Below, piece after piece: positions 21,463-34,039 of a stretch of DNA of 64,000 nucleotides (position 1 is its first letter; each line of letters starts with the position of its first letter). The stretch lies in assembly GCA_025201375.1 (NCBI GenBank), contig JAIWZP010000036.1, forward strand, positions 62,001 through 126,000. Reading direction: 5' to 3'. The notes beneath the pieces are model-generated. The model saw nothing but the letters and a program-made list of their open reading frames with translations. It did no database searches and was not told the origin of the DNA. This stretch comes from Gongronella butleri. Taxonomy: Eukaryota; Mucoromycota; Mucoromycetes; Mucorales; Cunninghamellaceae. The translations under genes and the position numbers were made by a program.

Positions 21463-23499
21463 TTACAGGCATGTCATTTGCTCGTTTGAACGCCAATCGT
21501 CGGCCTCGGCGACAGTCAATGGGAAATTGCGATGATCCATGGGGAAAAAGTCGCGCGTCGAGCCGCCCGGATTGCCAAAGTTCTCCAATTGAGCCATGCC
21601 ACGCTGGTAAGCAGCATCACTAATCTTGTCGTGCAGCTGTTCGTACCGCAAGCGCAGAAATTCGCGCGTCACTTGCACCAGTGTGCTATGCGCGTTCGGC
21701 TTGCATTTCACCAAAATGTCAAAGTCTTGGTGATGATCGTCGCCGTCAAACCAAATCGTCTTGAGCGCGGCAGGCGAGAGAAACTTTTTAAAAAAAAATG
21801 AATTAGACCGTGCATTTCTCTTTTTTTTTTCCTCTTCCTCTCTCTTTGTCTTTTTTTTCATACCTCTTGTTTCAAGATGTGCTCGTAATTGTCCAAAAGA
21901 TCCGTGGCGCCAAGGAGCAAATGGTCATCGAGGTAATTGGTGATGTGATATTGAAAAGCGTCCTTCATATCAGCCAGCATGAGCCTGGCTTTTGAGATCT
22001 CGGTGGCCAACTTGTCGCGCGTCAAATTGCCGGGGCCGTAAACGCGTCTGACAACCTTCTCGATATGATGCGGCAGTGGTTTGCAGGCATTTACAAAGAG
22101 GCGGCCAACCTGCCGATTGAGAAGCTCGCGGCCATTGACTGTCAATTCCTTCTCGGGGGTCAAGATGGGATTGGGCGAGTCCGCGCGCGCAATCAAACGC
22201 TCAATCAATGCTGGACGCGACGCTGCCAATGGGATACGGCGCTCTTGAGTGGTGTAAATGCTTGTGGGGCCAGCCGGACTAAAAAAGGTGCGTGTGTTCC
22301 GCTTGGGTGTTGAGGAAGATGAAACAGGAGGAGACGTCGATAATTCGGGCGGATTCGAAGAGAACTCGCCGAGTTTTGTGAATGCTTGTTGTTGAATTGG
22401 CTGCGATGGATGAATGATGTTGCTGGAGCTGAATGCCGTGCGACTTGCATGGCTAGACGAGGCGTTGCTGCTCTTGTCATGAGGCGTGGAAAATGTGGGA
22501 TTGTCGACAGGTATGCTCCACTCGAAATCAAGGACAGGGACCGGCGCCTTGCGCCGCACTTGCATGGAATTCAGATTCGTCTTGGTCGCGCGCTTGGGCT
22601 CACTAGTAATCGTCGCGCTAATGGAGCCAGATGACGTGGATGGGCGATGGATGGCACCAACTCGCTCTTGGGCCGCTGTGTTTGGCGATTGCGGGCCCTT
22701 CTGCTTGCGCTCAAAGCTGCGGGGTCCAGGTGAGATGATCGGGATGGAAACAGTAGGCTCGTAATAAATACGACGCGTGCTTGGGTCCCGGCCCACCGTG
22801 GCTCGCGCGCGTTTGATGCTTGGACTACCCGTGCTCATGCGCATGCTCCGTGGCGATGACGACTGCTGTGATTTTTCGGCATTTTGGCTGTCATCCGGTT
22901 CATTCGGTGACGCGTCCAATTGATTTAGGCGGCGTGGAGGTACCATCACAAGATCTGGCTCGTCTTCGTCAAGCACACGCTTCTTCCGTCGCATGATAGG
23001 CGTCCTGATGATAGATTCGTCACTTTCACTCGATTCAGAGTCTGTTTCGCCGGTGCTGCGTGGCAATTCATCAATGTTGGTCTGTGCAGGCTGCTTCTCT
23101 TGCGTCAACACCAGCACCTCTTCTTCGTCAGACGCCCTGTTGGAATTGACAACATCCTCCTTGGCCTTTTTCTCCCGGGAATGGTACTTTTTGGCGCGGG
23201 TCGCTTTGACAACATAAAAAAAATCAGCAACAGCCGGTGAGCCACATGTAAACGCGACCTCGTGTTGACTCAAAAAAATCCCAAAGCGCCTCGTTTTCAT
23301 ATGTAAACGCGTGTCTGCTTGACTTACAGGTCCTTTTGGTCACTTGTTTCGCTGGCGAGCTCTGTCGCGCTATTTCAAAAAAAAAAAAAACAAACGTCAA
23401 ATGAGCGAATACGACGTCATGGCCCCGGAATGCCACACATTTACCAACAGCAGACTTCTTTCCACCGCGTGTGCCGCCGGTTTTCCGGGCAGGACTCAT
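21463..23499 (-). CDS. uncharacterised nuclear-type protein
   Basis: Four or so exons; ATG at 23499 (MSPARKTGGTRGGKKSAV), stop at 21463. The first half is highly charged and disordered, with basic clusters (MRRKKRVLDEDEPD, KRATKTNLNS) and many Ser/Thr/Pro, typical of a nuclear regulatory protein. The C-terminal 200 residues look folded: RVYGPGNLTRDKLATEISKA, ITNYLDDHLLLGATDLLDNY, then DFDILVKCKPNAHSTLVQVT and REFLRLRYEQLHDKISDAAY. I do not recognise the family. The start is chosen because a short basic N-terminal exon links smoothly to downstream exons. Confidence 0.65.
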
Positions 23500-24313
23500 G
23501 GAGACGCTTCAAGTAATAAAAAAAAAGGGGGGGAAGGGAAAGAGAGAAAATGAGTACGAAAAATTGCGCTTAAACAAAAAAGCAAGGCGCGTTTGAAACC
23601 CCGTCGGCGGTCATTCATGCTTGCACAATTGTTTACGCGCTTGACAAACAAGATGCACAGTAGCACGATCACGTTTGGCGTCTGTTGTCCTATTGCTACT
23701 AACGATGTGTATCAAAAGCTAAATTTTGACCAGTTGATGGTAAACCCAATTCTCCAACGTGGTCATTTTTTACGCGAATCGGATCACGCAGTCGCGAGAA
23801 ATTTTGAGATTTGTGTTTGCTAGTGAAAACCTAGCGCCAAAACAATATTTCACCCGTTTCTCTCAATGAGCCTGACCGCATGGTGCCAAATTATGCCAAT
23901 GGGTAGTCGATTCAATACTTCAATGATTCCAAGTGTTTTTTTTTTGAAAATCGGATGACTCATTCCTGAGAACATGCACTTTTGCATGAAATTAGGGCTT
24001 TTTGCTGAGCGTTTTCAGAAATGCAGACGATTTAATCATTGCAGAGCTGCAAGGATGGGTTCATTTCAACCACAATGCATACAATTACATTATTATATTA
24101 TATGCAAGCGCGTGTGCTGTAAATGCGTCTTGAAATCATGATTTATGCTGAAAATGGCCTGTTTGCTGGAAAGGCTGGGTTAGTATGCATTCTACTCCCA
24201 CCCCACCACGACGCGCCCCTTGATTGGCGACCGACAAAAAAAAATCATCAAAATACATATAATTTAATCGCATAGAAATACAGTTTAAATCGAAAAATCT
24301 AAAGATTTGATCA
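23500..24313. other. 0.8-kb intergenic region
   Basis: Lies upstream of the uncharacterised minus-strand gene and downstream of VWA8. It is A/T-rich with no gene seen. It contains short T and A runs (23938-23945, 24236-24243) and no recognised repeat. Confidence 0.5.
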
Positions 24314-27300
24314 TTATTTGATCATGGAAGACAAAAAGAGGGACTTGATGATCTTTGGCAAATCCTTGTTTTCGACACAGATGTGTGCCTGGCTGCCGAG
24401 AGCCTTTTGAAGTCTACGATTTTAAATTTAAAATGAGTGATTCGAATTTACTTTTGTCCTGTGCCCAATTTTCTTCTTACTGCTCAGCTTGGTCTTGGAT
24501 GGAGCCGATGAAAATCATTTGCGCAGTGACGCGGTCGTCTGATTTGAGAACTAGAAAATAAAAAAAAAAAAAAGAGGCCGAGTCAGGCGCGCATTCATTG
24601 TGCTTTTGCAAAATCGAACGTACCTCGGGCAATGTCCTTTGGATGGATGTTGTATTGCGCAATGTTGGCGTCAGAGAGAATAGCCACAAGGTAGTCGTCG
24701 CCTTCTTGGGCGACAATTTCCTTGACAGCATGTGCGGCGGCACCCAGAGTGTTATCTAAAAGAAAAGGATAAGAGACACGCCCAGCATGAGGTGAACAGT
24801 TTGAAAATCAAACACTTACCGCCGCTGAGACAGTATTGCGCGTGAGCGCGCATCTTGCTCAGAATTTCGAATTCGTCCTTTTCGGTCTTTGGGTATTGGC
24901 CGGGCTTGATGAAGGGCAAGTTGGCCGTGTCGCCGCTGTGGCCAGTGATTTGATATTCAAACTTGTGCTCAAAGCCGCGGAACGCCTCCATGATCATCAG
25001 CGCCACTTCCAAGGATCGCTCCAGGCGACGGTCGTGCGAATTGAAACGGAACATGCTATAAAAAAAAAAAGGATCAGAAAACACGCATCGACGACAAAAA
25101 AAAAAAAAAAAAAAAAAAAACTTAAAATTACCTTGCAGATAGATCAAACACAAAGTTCATGCGCTTGGGCTTGTCCTGGAAGAGGCCAAGCTCGGGGTCA
25201 TCTTCACCGCGCTTTTTGTAAATGGCACGTTCGCCCGTCAAGCCTTCGATGCTAACGAAAAAAAAAAAAAATGGCGTCAACAGGGCATGTTGGGCCGTTT
25301 AGGTTTTGCTCACTTACATCTTTGTGTCATCCAAGTCGCCGGATGACTGGTTCTTTAGCCAGACGCGCTCCTTGTTCTTTGCCTCGACGCTCTCCAAGAT
25401 GACGCGCAGCTCGCGCACCTCACGGCGCACATTCTCCATGTAGCGTTGAAACATCTGCAGACATGGCGATTTGGTCAGCTCATCCCTCATGTAAAAAAAT
25501 GGGCAAATTGCTTACATCATAGTCACCACGGTTCATCTCAAGTTTGTTCAGCATCTTTTGCATCGCGTTGTCGTGCAATTCCCTAAAAAAAGTGGAAGAG
25601 ATGAGCAATTGGCGCGTTTTTTCGATTACTTTTCTATTTTTTTCGTCGACTTACTTGCGAGCCTCGTTGATTTGCTCGGGCATGTCGTCTGCGGTCTTTA
25701 GGCGCAGGCTGTTGATGTCTTCCAGGGTGGCTTCTTCGCGGCCGTTTTCATTGTCGCGCTGGCCATTGCCATTGAAACCGCCGCCACCGCCACCGGAGCC
25801 ACCGCCTTGTCCTTCTCCTTCGCCTTCGGCACCCTGGCCACCATCGGATTCGCCTCCGGTGCCTGTGCCTTGCTTGCCGCCCGAGCCATGGCCATCGCCA
25901 CCATCGCATTTGTCGCTTGCGCCGCGTGACGAGCCATCTTGGTCCATGTCGTTGCCCGAGGAAGGCTGATCGGTCTCGTAAATGACGGAAAGCGCCTTTT
26001 GATCGACGCCGACCATCTGTTTCCATGTGTTGGCGGCACGATAGAGGTCATTGGCGCTGACTTGGAAGATGCGGACGGTGCCGACATTGTCCATGGTGAC
26101 GAGTTGACCCGAGGCCAATTCGCACATGGCAACGGCGTGGCGATCGACCTGGAAATGGGCGAGCGACGTCACGCCCGACACGGCATTCTCGGTGCCGCCG
26201 AGCACGGCAACGGGCAGGCGGATGCGCCACACTTGGTGCGTTGCAGGGTTCAAAATATCGAGAGTTGTCTCTGCACGGCCATTGGTCGACGGGTAGACGG
26301 TAGCCACTTGATGCGTGCGTTGCAAGTAGAGTGCGGTGCCGTGAGTGCGCGTTGGGAGCACATCGGCTTCACGCGTCTTGTCGAAATAGGTGGCAATCGT
26401 GGCGGATTGGCCCTTTGTAAGCAATTCGTCAAAGGACAATCCATGGGCGACCGACGCAAAGCGGCTGGGCTGCGCGTGTTGCAAGAGACGCGTGCCATCG
26501 GGGTTCCCAACGGGTCCATTCAGCACATTGGTCACACGATCGACGGCGTAGCCCTGTTGGCCATGCACTTGCAAGGGTTCCACGATGAATTCCGGCGCGG
26601 ACGCGTGTTGGTCGAGATGCACGGCATACGCAAGGCCATCACGACTGCCACGAGCAATCCACAGATGCTTGTCGACCACAAGCAAGTGCTCGATGCGCAC
26701 AGGCAGGCGAATCGTCCATTGCTTGGTGGTGGCAAAGTCCACGAGCGCAATTTGCGCCTGGTCTTCTTGGTAAAAGACGAGTAGACCCTCGTTGCTGAGA
26801 TTGGCGCACATGATCGATTTCACGGGCTCCAATCCACGCAAAACGACGGAAACCACCTTTTGTGCGGCAAAATCACAGCACAGCAGCTCATTGTTGGCGG
26901 GATTGTGCAGCGCCACGTACTTTGTGCGGCCTTGGAGGCGGACCATGGCGATGCGCAGACGAGGCGGCGAACGTTGCAGCGGGAAATACTCGTACATGTC
27001 GATGCTCTCGACCTGCATATGGTTCGGCAACACGCGATGCAGCGTCACAGGGCTTGTTGTCACCGCATACAGCGTGCCATCGTCGTCAGACGCAATGTCC
27101 AGCGCCTCGCCACGCGTCGGCACCGTGAATGTGTACAGCAATTCCGTAAACGTCGTGGATCGGCCCTCTTTGCGGTCCAGATCCGCCATTTTGCGCTCAT
27201 TCACAAGATCCCAGCCGCCGCGGATCGCAATGTCCTCCACAACCACCTTGGCCGCTTGCTTTTGCTTGCCAACACGCGTCCACTTTTCAGTGGCCACAGG

Positions 27301-27509
27301 CGCCCCAAGATCAATCAGCTCGCCAAGCGCCATGGAAAACTCGGAATCAAGACCAATGGGGATACCGTGCTTTTCAAAAATCTCAATCAGCAGCTCCTTG
27401 GACGCCTGGTCATACTGGTCAAAGTCAAACACATTTTGCAAAATCTTGGAAATGCCTTCCGACGGGTAGTTCTGCGAAAAAGAAAAAGAAAAAGTAAAAA
27501 AAAAAAGTC

Positions 27510-27569
<60 letters not shown>

Positions 27570-30500
27570 GCATCCATCATGCGACACGTACCTGCAAGTG
27601 GCGCACAATGTTGACAAGTTCACGCGTCGAGTAGGGGTACGAGATCAATCTGGGGTCGGTGACAAGAGCAACAAGAATCAGCAAATTAATCTTTTTCTTT
27701 CCTCAAGACCTGCTTACCCTTCATCCGTCAGCTTGCGCAAATCAGTGAATGCGCTAGAAAGCTTGCGCAACAGGTCCTCAGGGACATCGGGGCCGTATTT
27801 GCGGAGTAGGTACATCTATGAAAAATTCAAAAAGACGCGTAAGTGAGCGCGTCATTCCCATTTTTCAGGGATTTTGCATTACTTCCGAGTCCAAGTCCGG
27901 GTTGTCGACGGCATGGCAGGCAAAAACGTCGCCAATTTCTCGATAAAAGTCGTTGCCAAGGAAGGGATAGCCTGGGCGATTGGCAAGGACAATCATGCGG
28001 AAGCCTGGATGGATCAAAATGTACTTGTCGCCTTGCTGCACATCGGATTCCTTGGACACAATGCGGCGGCCGTCGCCAAGTACCATTTGGCCATCTTCCA
28101 CCAAGCTCTTGAGCACAGCCGTCACGTATGTAGGTGCCTTGTCTGCTTCATCAACCACCAAAATCGTGCCTAAATGAAGGGGGGAAATGGAAACGCGCGT
28201 CAGGGGGACACAAACATAATCGCAATGCTTTCAAAATGTCAATGGGCAAGCAATTACCATCGCGGACGGCCTTGACAAGAGCCGAGTCTTCAAAGTGGAG
28301 GACGCCTTCTCGGATGGCAGGCGTTGTCGTCAAGCTTTGCACGGTGCTGTCGCGATGAAGCTGGATATAATGGCGTGGCAGCTGCAGCAATTGCAAAAAG
28401 TAATCGGCAAGCTTGTTCTTGCCGACGCCTTGGTTACCAATCAAGAGCAAATGCTCGCCTGTCCAAAAAAAAAAAAAAAATGTATTAGTCATCGACCTTT
28501 TTCGTTTTTCCGCGATTCTTACCAAGCTGATAGTCCTTGAGCATCTCCATGAGGATCTCATTGTGCGCAGGATTTTCGTGGAAAACGACATTGGGGATCA
28601 GCATGGGGTCGCCACCGACCAAGACAGGCTCTTCAATGTTGCCAATGCGCAATGTCTCGGGCTTTTCACGTGACGGAAGCAATTCAATGGTGACCTAACG
28701 CAAAAAAAAAAAAAAAGAAAAAGTGTTCATGCAAATTGAGCTGTCATGCCGATTCCCACGGGAATTGAACGCGTGTTTTTTTTGGATTTTGATTATTATT
28801 TTTGTACCTTTTCGGCGTCTTCGAGGATGACGGGGGGTTTGATGTCATTGGCGACCATGAGGCCGTGCAAAGCTTCACGTGCAATGTGGGGCATGAAGCG
28901 TGACAAGGCGGCCTTGTGGACGGCCTTGTACAAGCTGTCGTCGGCAAAATAAGCGACGCGATGGCAGATGCGATTGAGTTGGCGCGTGGACAAGGCACTG
29001 GACAGCATGCGCACGGTGTCATCCGGGTCGCGGCGCAGGCGGCGCGCAAAGGCGAGCAATTGGCTCAGCTTGGCATCGTCGACACCAGGCGACAGGCTCG
29101 ATAACACCTGCTGCTCCTCATCGGACGGCATGGCGTCCACCACCAAGAACGGGAACATGGACAAAATCTCACACGATAGCCAGGACCCAGGCTTGCTGTC
29201 GTTCTGGCTTGTCGAACGCGCAAGCGCCAAAATACGGAATGCAGGGTGAATCGGCAAGAATTTGCGCTGCGTCAGCTCCTCGGGCGTCAATTTGTTCTTT
29301 TTCATCAAAAGCTCATAACGACGCGCGCTGATCAGACGCGTGCCATCTGGCAATTGCGTCTCGCGCTCAGACACAAGACGCTGCAGCGTGTTCAGCGTGC
29401 CATACGACAACGCCTCGATGCCATCCAACACAGCAAGGTGACCACGCAATGCAGCATCCACCAACAACGAATTCTAATGCCCCCCATCAAAAAAGAAAAG
29501 GAAAATGAGAAATCCATAAAGATCGCCATTCAATTCTGTCCTTTTTACCTCCCAGACCGTGTCGCCGGTGGGCGTCGTCGAACGTCGCTGCAACAAATCA
29601 CGCGATGACATGTCGCGGTACAATGGAATGTAGTCCACCGTGTAGCCGAGATGGCGCGCGACTATGTAACAAATGGAAATAGAAAAAAGAAAATGATTAA
29701 TGGTCGAATTGGCTAAAAAGTTCCCCTTCAACTTACAATGGCGCACAAGGGCAGATTTGCCCACACCCTTGTACGTGCCGACCAAGCACATGTCCTGGCC
29801 GCTAGCGTGGACAAGGACCATGGACGAGAACAATTGCTTGTGGTAGGGCGTTTCAATGTAGAATTCAGCAGGGCCAAATGCATTGGGACCACAATACACG
29901 CTGAGCGCGACAGGCGGCTCGTTCACGTGTGCAAACGTGGCAATGGCCGTGTGGATCGGATGCTCGCCGTCCACAGAGACCGCAGAAATGCGCTGCTGCT
30001 CCAAGTCCGCAAGCGTGTAATTGGAAAACGTCTGGCGCGCCTCTTCATGGGCCTCCACGACCGGCGACCGGATCCCAAAGCGGCGATACGCGGCCTCAAT
30101 CACGCCCAATTGCTCCAAATCGCACGTTGGCAGCAGAGGGTACGGGTACAACAGGTCCACCAGGAACCGAGGGTGCAAATGCGGCAAAAGCGCAGCAACA
30201 AGCGCAATGTTGTCCAGCGACATGGGGAACTCAGGTACCTCCACCTCACTCGCCACCGTCGAGTCGCCCTGGAGCCCAAGCACCGTGCCAACAGACACAA
30301 GCTGCTCAAGAAGCGCACGGTCAATCTTGTTCTTGGTCAAAGCCATCAAATGGTCCATTTGGCTCGTAAACGACGGCGTCTTGATGTCGCGGCTTTGGAA
30401 ACGCGATCGCAATGGCGGGTCCAGAGGGTAACCAACATAAGGCGGCACAGGGAGACCTAAAAAAAGAGCGCCATGGGGCGTGATCAGCTTTTTTTTTCTT

Positions 30501-30540
<40 letters not shown>

Positions 30541-31478
30541 AAGGCAAAGACACGGAAACGCGAATCGACCTTTTCAAAGTTCTTGTCGCCATCTTTGACA
30601 TCCTTTGTCGTGAGGAAGCGGCCGTCTTCCAAGGACATTTCGCGATTTTCGAGCAAATTGTTCAAAATGGGCAAGACATTGCGCTCCGCCTTTTCAATGC
30701 CATCCAAAATCAAGATACGGCCGTGAATCGCGGCGCGCACGGCAGATTGATCCACATAGTACGACGTGCCATTGGTCAGCTCACGACGCTGCTTGAGATC
30801 GGCGTCCGTCACGTCTTTTGACAGAGGGACATATTCAATTCTACAAAAAAAAAAAATGAGTTTTGCCATGTGCGTCTCTTGGTGTCACCCCAACCTCGTG
30901 TCAAACAAGCTTACTCGCGCTGGGTCATTTCTGCATATTTCATCACCAATTGACGGCGCAGAGGTCCAGGAGGGCCGATCAAAAAGATATCTTGGCCAAG
31001 CTACCGGTGAAAAAAAAAAAAGACAATGGATGAGCCTTGGGCTGTCACGAGGGCACGTGTGCATTATTGTACCTTGTCCTTTTGCATCATCCTAACATAT
31101 GAAAAATAGGGAAAATTTTAAAAGATATGTCTTTTTGCGCGACAAATGGATATTTTTTTACCATCGCAAATGACGGAGCATCTCTTGCGAATTGTCGTAG
31201 AGATGTGCTTCGTGCAAAGGCACCAGCTCGGGATGCAAAGGCGGCGCCACAGGCATGACCACATCACCAATGCGCACCGATTTCACGTGAACTATAAAAA
31301 AAGGGCAACTTTTAGCAGCTCGTCCCAAAAAGACGAGGCGCTCTCTTTTGTGCTTTTTACCCTCCTGGATCAGGTCGTCGTCTTCCGAGTCGGTCCAGCC
31401 TTCCACCTGAGCAGTGAGCGTCTTGCCCAGCTGTTTTAAACGTCTACGCGCTTGCTTATGTGGCTGTGAGGTCGACAT
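24314..31478 (-). CDS. VWA8: VWA8-like protein (AAA+ modules plus von Willebrand factor A domain)
   Basis: A very large gene with roughly twenty exons, giving about 1,850 aa; ATG at 31478 (MSTSQPHKQARRRLKQLGK), stop at 24314. Three AAA-type modules are seen in order. Module 1 has a degenerate Walker A (LIGPPGPLRR) and Walker B-like ILILDGIEKAERN. Module 2 has LVGTYKGVGKSALVRH and LAVLDGIEALSYG. Module 3 has LLIGNQGVGKNKLADYF and ILVVDEADKAPTYV, followed by FRMIVLANRPGYPFLGNDF. After a beta-rich middle and a Gly/Ser/Asp-rich linker (about 25750-25960) comes the VWA domain: MNFVFDLSAS reconstitutes the MIDAS DxSxS across an intron, then GHSGDTANLP, CLSGDNTLG and LVAILSDANIAQY. The C-terminus reads LPKIIKSLFLSSMIK. 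This matches animal VWA8, a mitochondrial AAA ATPase-like protein. No clear presequence is seen at this start. Confidence 0.93.
27512..27568. repeat. 57-base T homopolymer inside a VWA8 intron
   Basis: The plus strand shows an uninterrupted T run of about 57 (A run on the coding strand) between the donor at about 27590 and the acceptor at about 27473. A second run of 34 T (30503-30536) abuts the donor of another VWA8 intron, giving GGTAAAA... on the coding strand. The exact length is likely unstable. Confidence 0.85.
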
Positions 31479-31884
31479 GGGCAAGCGGCTTGATACAAAA
31501 GAGGGAAAAAGAGTGAAAAAAAGTGAAAAAAATAAAAATGTGGGGTCAGCTTCCCCTTTTTTCAGCAGCGCCAATCTGCTTTTGTCAGCATGAATGCAAC
31601 CTTTTTCCGCCCATTTTATTTCGAGCGCAGCAATGGGATGACAATGGCTGGTTTATTTTCGATTAAGGGAGATGCAGATGCTTTGTTGAGACGAATATTA
31701 TGAAAGAAAAAGCGAGAGAAAGGGGGGTATGGGTGCGAAATGAGAGAAAAAAAAAAAAAAAAGACGAGATGCTGGATAATTTACATGGATGTCGAATAGG
31801 CGGGCGTCAAGGGGCGAATGACGACAAAATGGTGGAGCTGTCAATGCATAGAAATAAAAAAAAGGGGGGGGGGAAAGGAGGGCC

Positions 31885-33998
31885 TCAAGAACCTTGTTGC
31901 TGAGATTGAGCCTGTGAGGATGGCTGTTGTGGCACCTGTTGTGGCTGTGGCGGCCGCGCTTGCTGCGCTGCGGGTGGAGGGGGTACACGATTAGGTGGAG
32001 GCACGTTGAGCAGTCGAAGCTCCATCTCAGAGACCTGCTGGACGCGGTGCAGGACCGAACTGTACAAGAAAAAACAATCAATTTCACGCTCAAATGCGCC
32101 TTTCATCCGCCATCAACGTTACCTGGAGGACATCCAATTGGCCTCAAAATCCTCGTCACTGTCGCTGTGGTCCGAGTCGAATTGGAATCGGCCCCTGCTA
32201 CGCCCGCCGTTATTTTTGGGCCTAAAGCTGCGCCTGTCCAGGAACACGCGCCCATTGCGCCCTACCCTCTTGCGCACATGAACATCGGATGGCACCAATG
32301 CGTGGAAAAACAAATCCGGCACGCGGGATGCAAAGGGCTGGTATGACCGCTGTGGAAAAAAAAAAAAAGAAAAAAAATGAGCACCTTTGCCATCGCCTCT
32401 TTTGCTTGCTTTACATTGGTGATATCTTCGTAGCCGGCGTCCTGTTCCTTGCGCCGCAATAGCTCGGCGTCAATGGCTTGTTGTAATGGCGTCTTTTCTT
32501 GCTTGAGCTTGGCCAGGGGAATCTTGATGGTCGTGCTAAAGAGAGAAAATGACGAAAATGAGCATTTTTTTATCGCGTCATCCCTTCGTTTTTTTTTTTT
32601 TTGTTTGTAATCTTACGTCGAGTCATTGGGCCGCCTTTTCTTCTTGACAGGCTCGAGCGACAGATCATCGTCCTCTTTGATGCCGAGTATGCGCTGATAC
32701 TCTCGATACTTGATTTTCTTGTTAAAGATGGTCTGTTCAAGCGCAAGGGACTCGCGGAACAGCTTCTCGCGGCGCAACACCATCTCGAGCAGGGTGCGCG
32801 CGTCCTCGAGCTTCGACTGCAGATGATACAGCGAATTGACTGACGTCTGATCGGTTTTGCGCGTCTTGCGCACCGCCTTGGACTCGCGCCGCCGGAAACA
32901 AACGTACGGATCCACCTCGTTCTTCAGCACGTCCACGTACTTCAGCACAGGGAACACCGCCTGCCCTGCTCGCTTCGCGCGCCGCGCATGCCAGTGCTCA
33001 AACACCTTTTCAATTTGTGGCTCGTTCAGCAGCGGGTCGTCCGTCGGCAAAAGCGACTGGAACGCGTCAAAATCAGGCAATTGCGACGGGTCCTAATTAG
33101 GGAAAATAAAAAAAAGGAAAAGACGCGTCAGCATCACGCGTCAAAAGCGCGTCTTTTTTTTTCTTTTTTTTTTTTTTTGAAACGTACGACACTCAGATTG
33201 GGCAATTGTTTATCGGTGATGACCTCGAGTCGCGCCATGATCTCCTCAAAATGGTCCTCGGAGAGCGCCACGTCGCTGCCCTTGTTCAATTTTTGCAAAA
33301 ACGCGTCATCTTCTTCGTCCATGCAATAAGGGCAGCCCATCGTTTCCTCGACGGTGTACGAATACCGGATGTACGTGTGCGGATCCTTGTATTTGTTGGG
33401 GTATAATGCCTGGTACACCTCGGATTTGATGGTGCGCGACGCGTCGGGCGTAGGAATTGAGTGTTGGATGTGTGTGCCAGTCTCCACTGCCGCCTGCGCT
33501 GCGGAAATGGCCGCTTGAAGATCATGCTACGTGATTCATAAAATAAAATAAAAATGGGGCTTAATGGGTCGCCATTGACGGTCCCCCCTCCCCCCTCATG
33601 CAAAAGCACCCCCAAAGGGAGAGAGACACCTGATCATCAAAAAAAAAAAAAAAAATCCCGAGCACAATTGAACGCATGGGGAGCCTCACCCTCCCCCCAG
33701 TCGGCCCCCCGCCTTGCACCACACCCCCAACCGCAAAAAGAATCATCAAAAAGCAACATTGTAGCCCACCCTGGCCTGCTCATAGCGTCTTGCCTGGAAG
33801 ACCTTTTGCCCTCCCTCTCTCTATTTTTTTCCTTACTTCTTCTTCTTCTTCTTTCTCTACACCAGTCTCTATCTGAGGCACGTCCCGCTGTTGATAGTTG
33901 GGGTCGAGGTCGGGGAGCTGAGACTGCCTAAAGACGGGCAGAGGGTGTTTCGGTGATAGCTTTTTCACTCGGAAACGAGGAACCATAGAGCCAGACAT
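31885..33998 (-). CDS. EPL1: Enhancer of polycomb-like protein EPL1 (NuA4 subunit)
   Basis: Six or so exons; ATG at 33998 gives MSGSMVPRFRVKKLSPKHPL, the conserved start of the enhancer-of-polycomb N-terminal domain, followed by QREVVEIETGVEK-like text (QRDVPQIETGVEKEE here) and HDLQAAISAAQAAVETG. Next come IPTPDASRTIKSEVYQALY and the acidic YCMDEEDDAFLQKLN, then FDAFQSLLPTDDPLLNEPQI and FEHWHARRAKRAGQAVFPVL. The C-terminal part has VKKKRRPNDST, LPSDVHVRKRVGRN-like text and a Pro/Gln-rich tail ending QQQGS. EPL1 anchors the Piccolo module (Esa1, Yng2) of NuA4 and thus histone H4/H2A acetylation. An in-frame ATG at 34031 or an upstream exon cannot be excluded. Confidence 0.9.
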
Positions 33999-34039
33999 AT
34001 GGAGAGTGCTTTTTCTAGCGATATTTATCAAGGTCGTCT

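Noticed and set aside
25939..26784. 281-codon plus-strand ORF antisense to VWA8
   Set aside because: It is the antisense shadow of a well-supported VWA8 exon.
26860..27846. 328-codon plus-strand ORF with a phenylalanine run
   Set aside because: Antisense to VWA8; the phenylalanine run is the 57-base intronic T tract.
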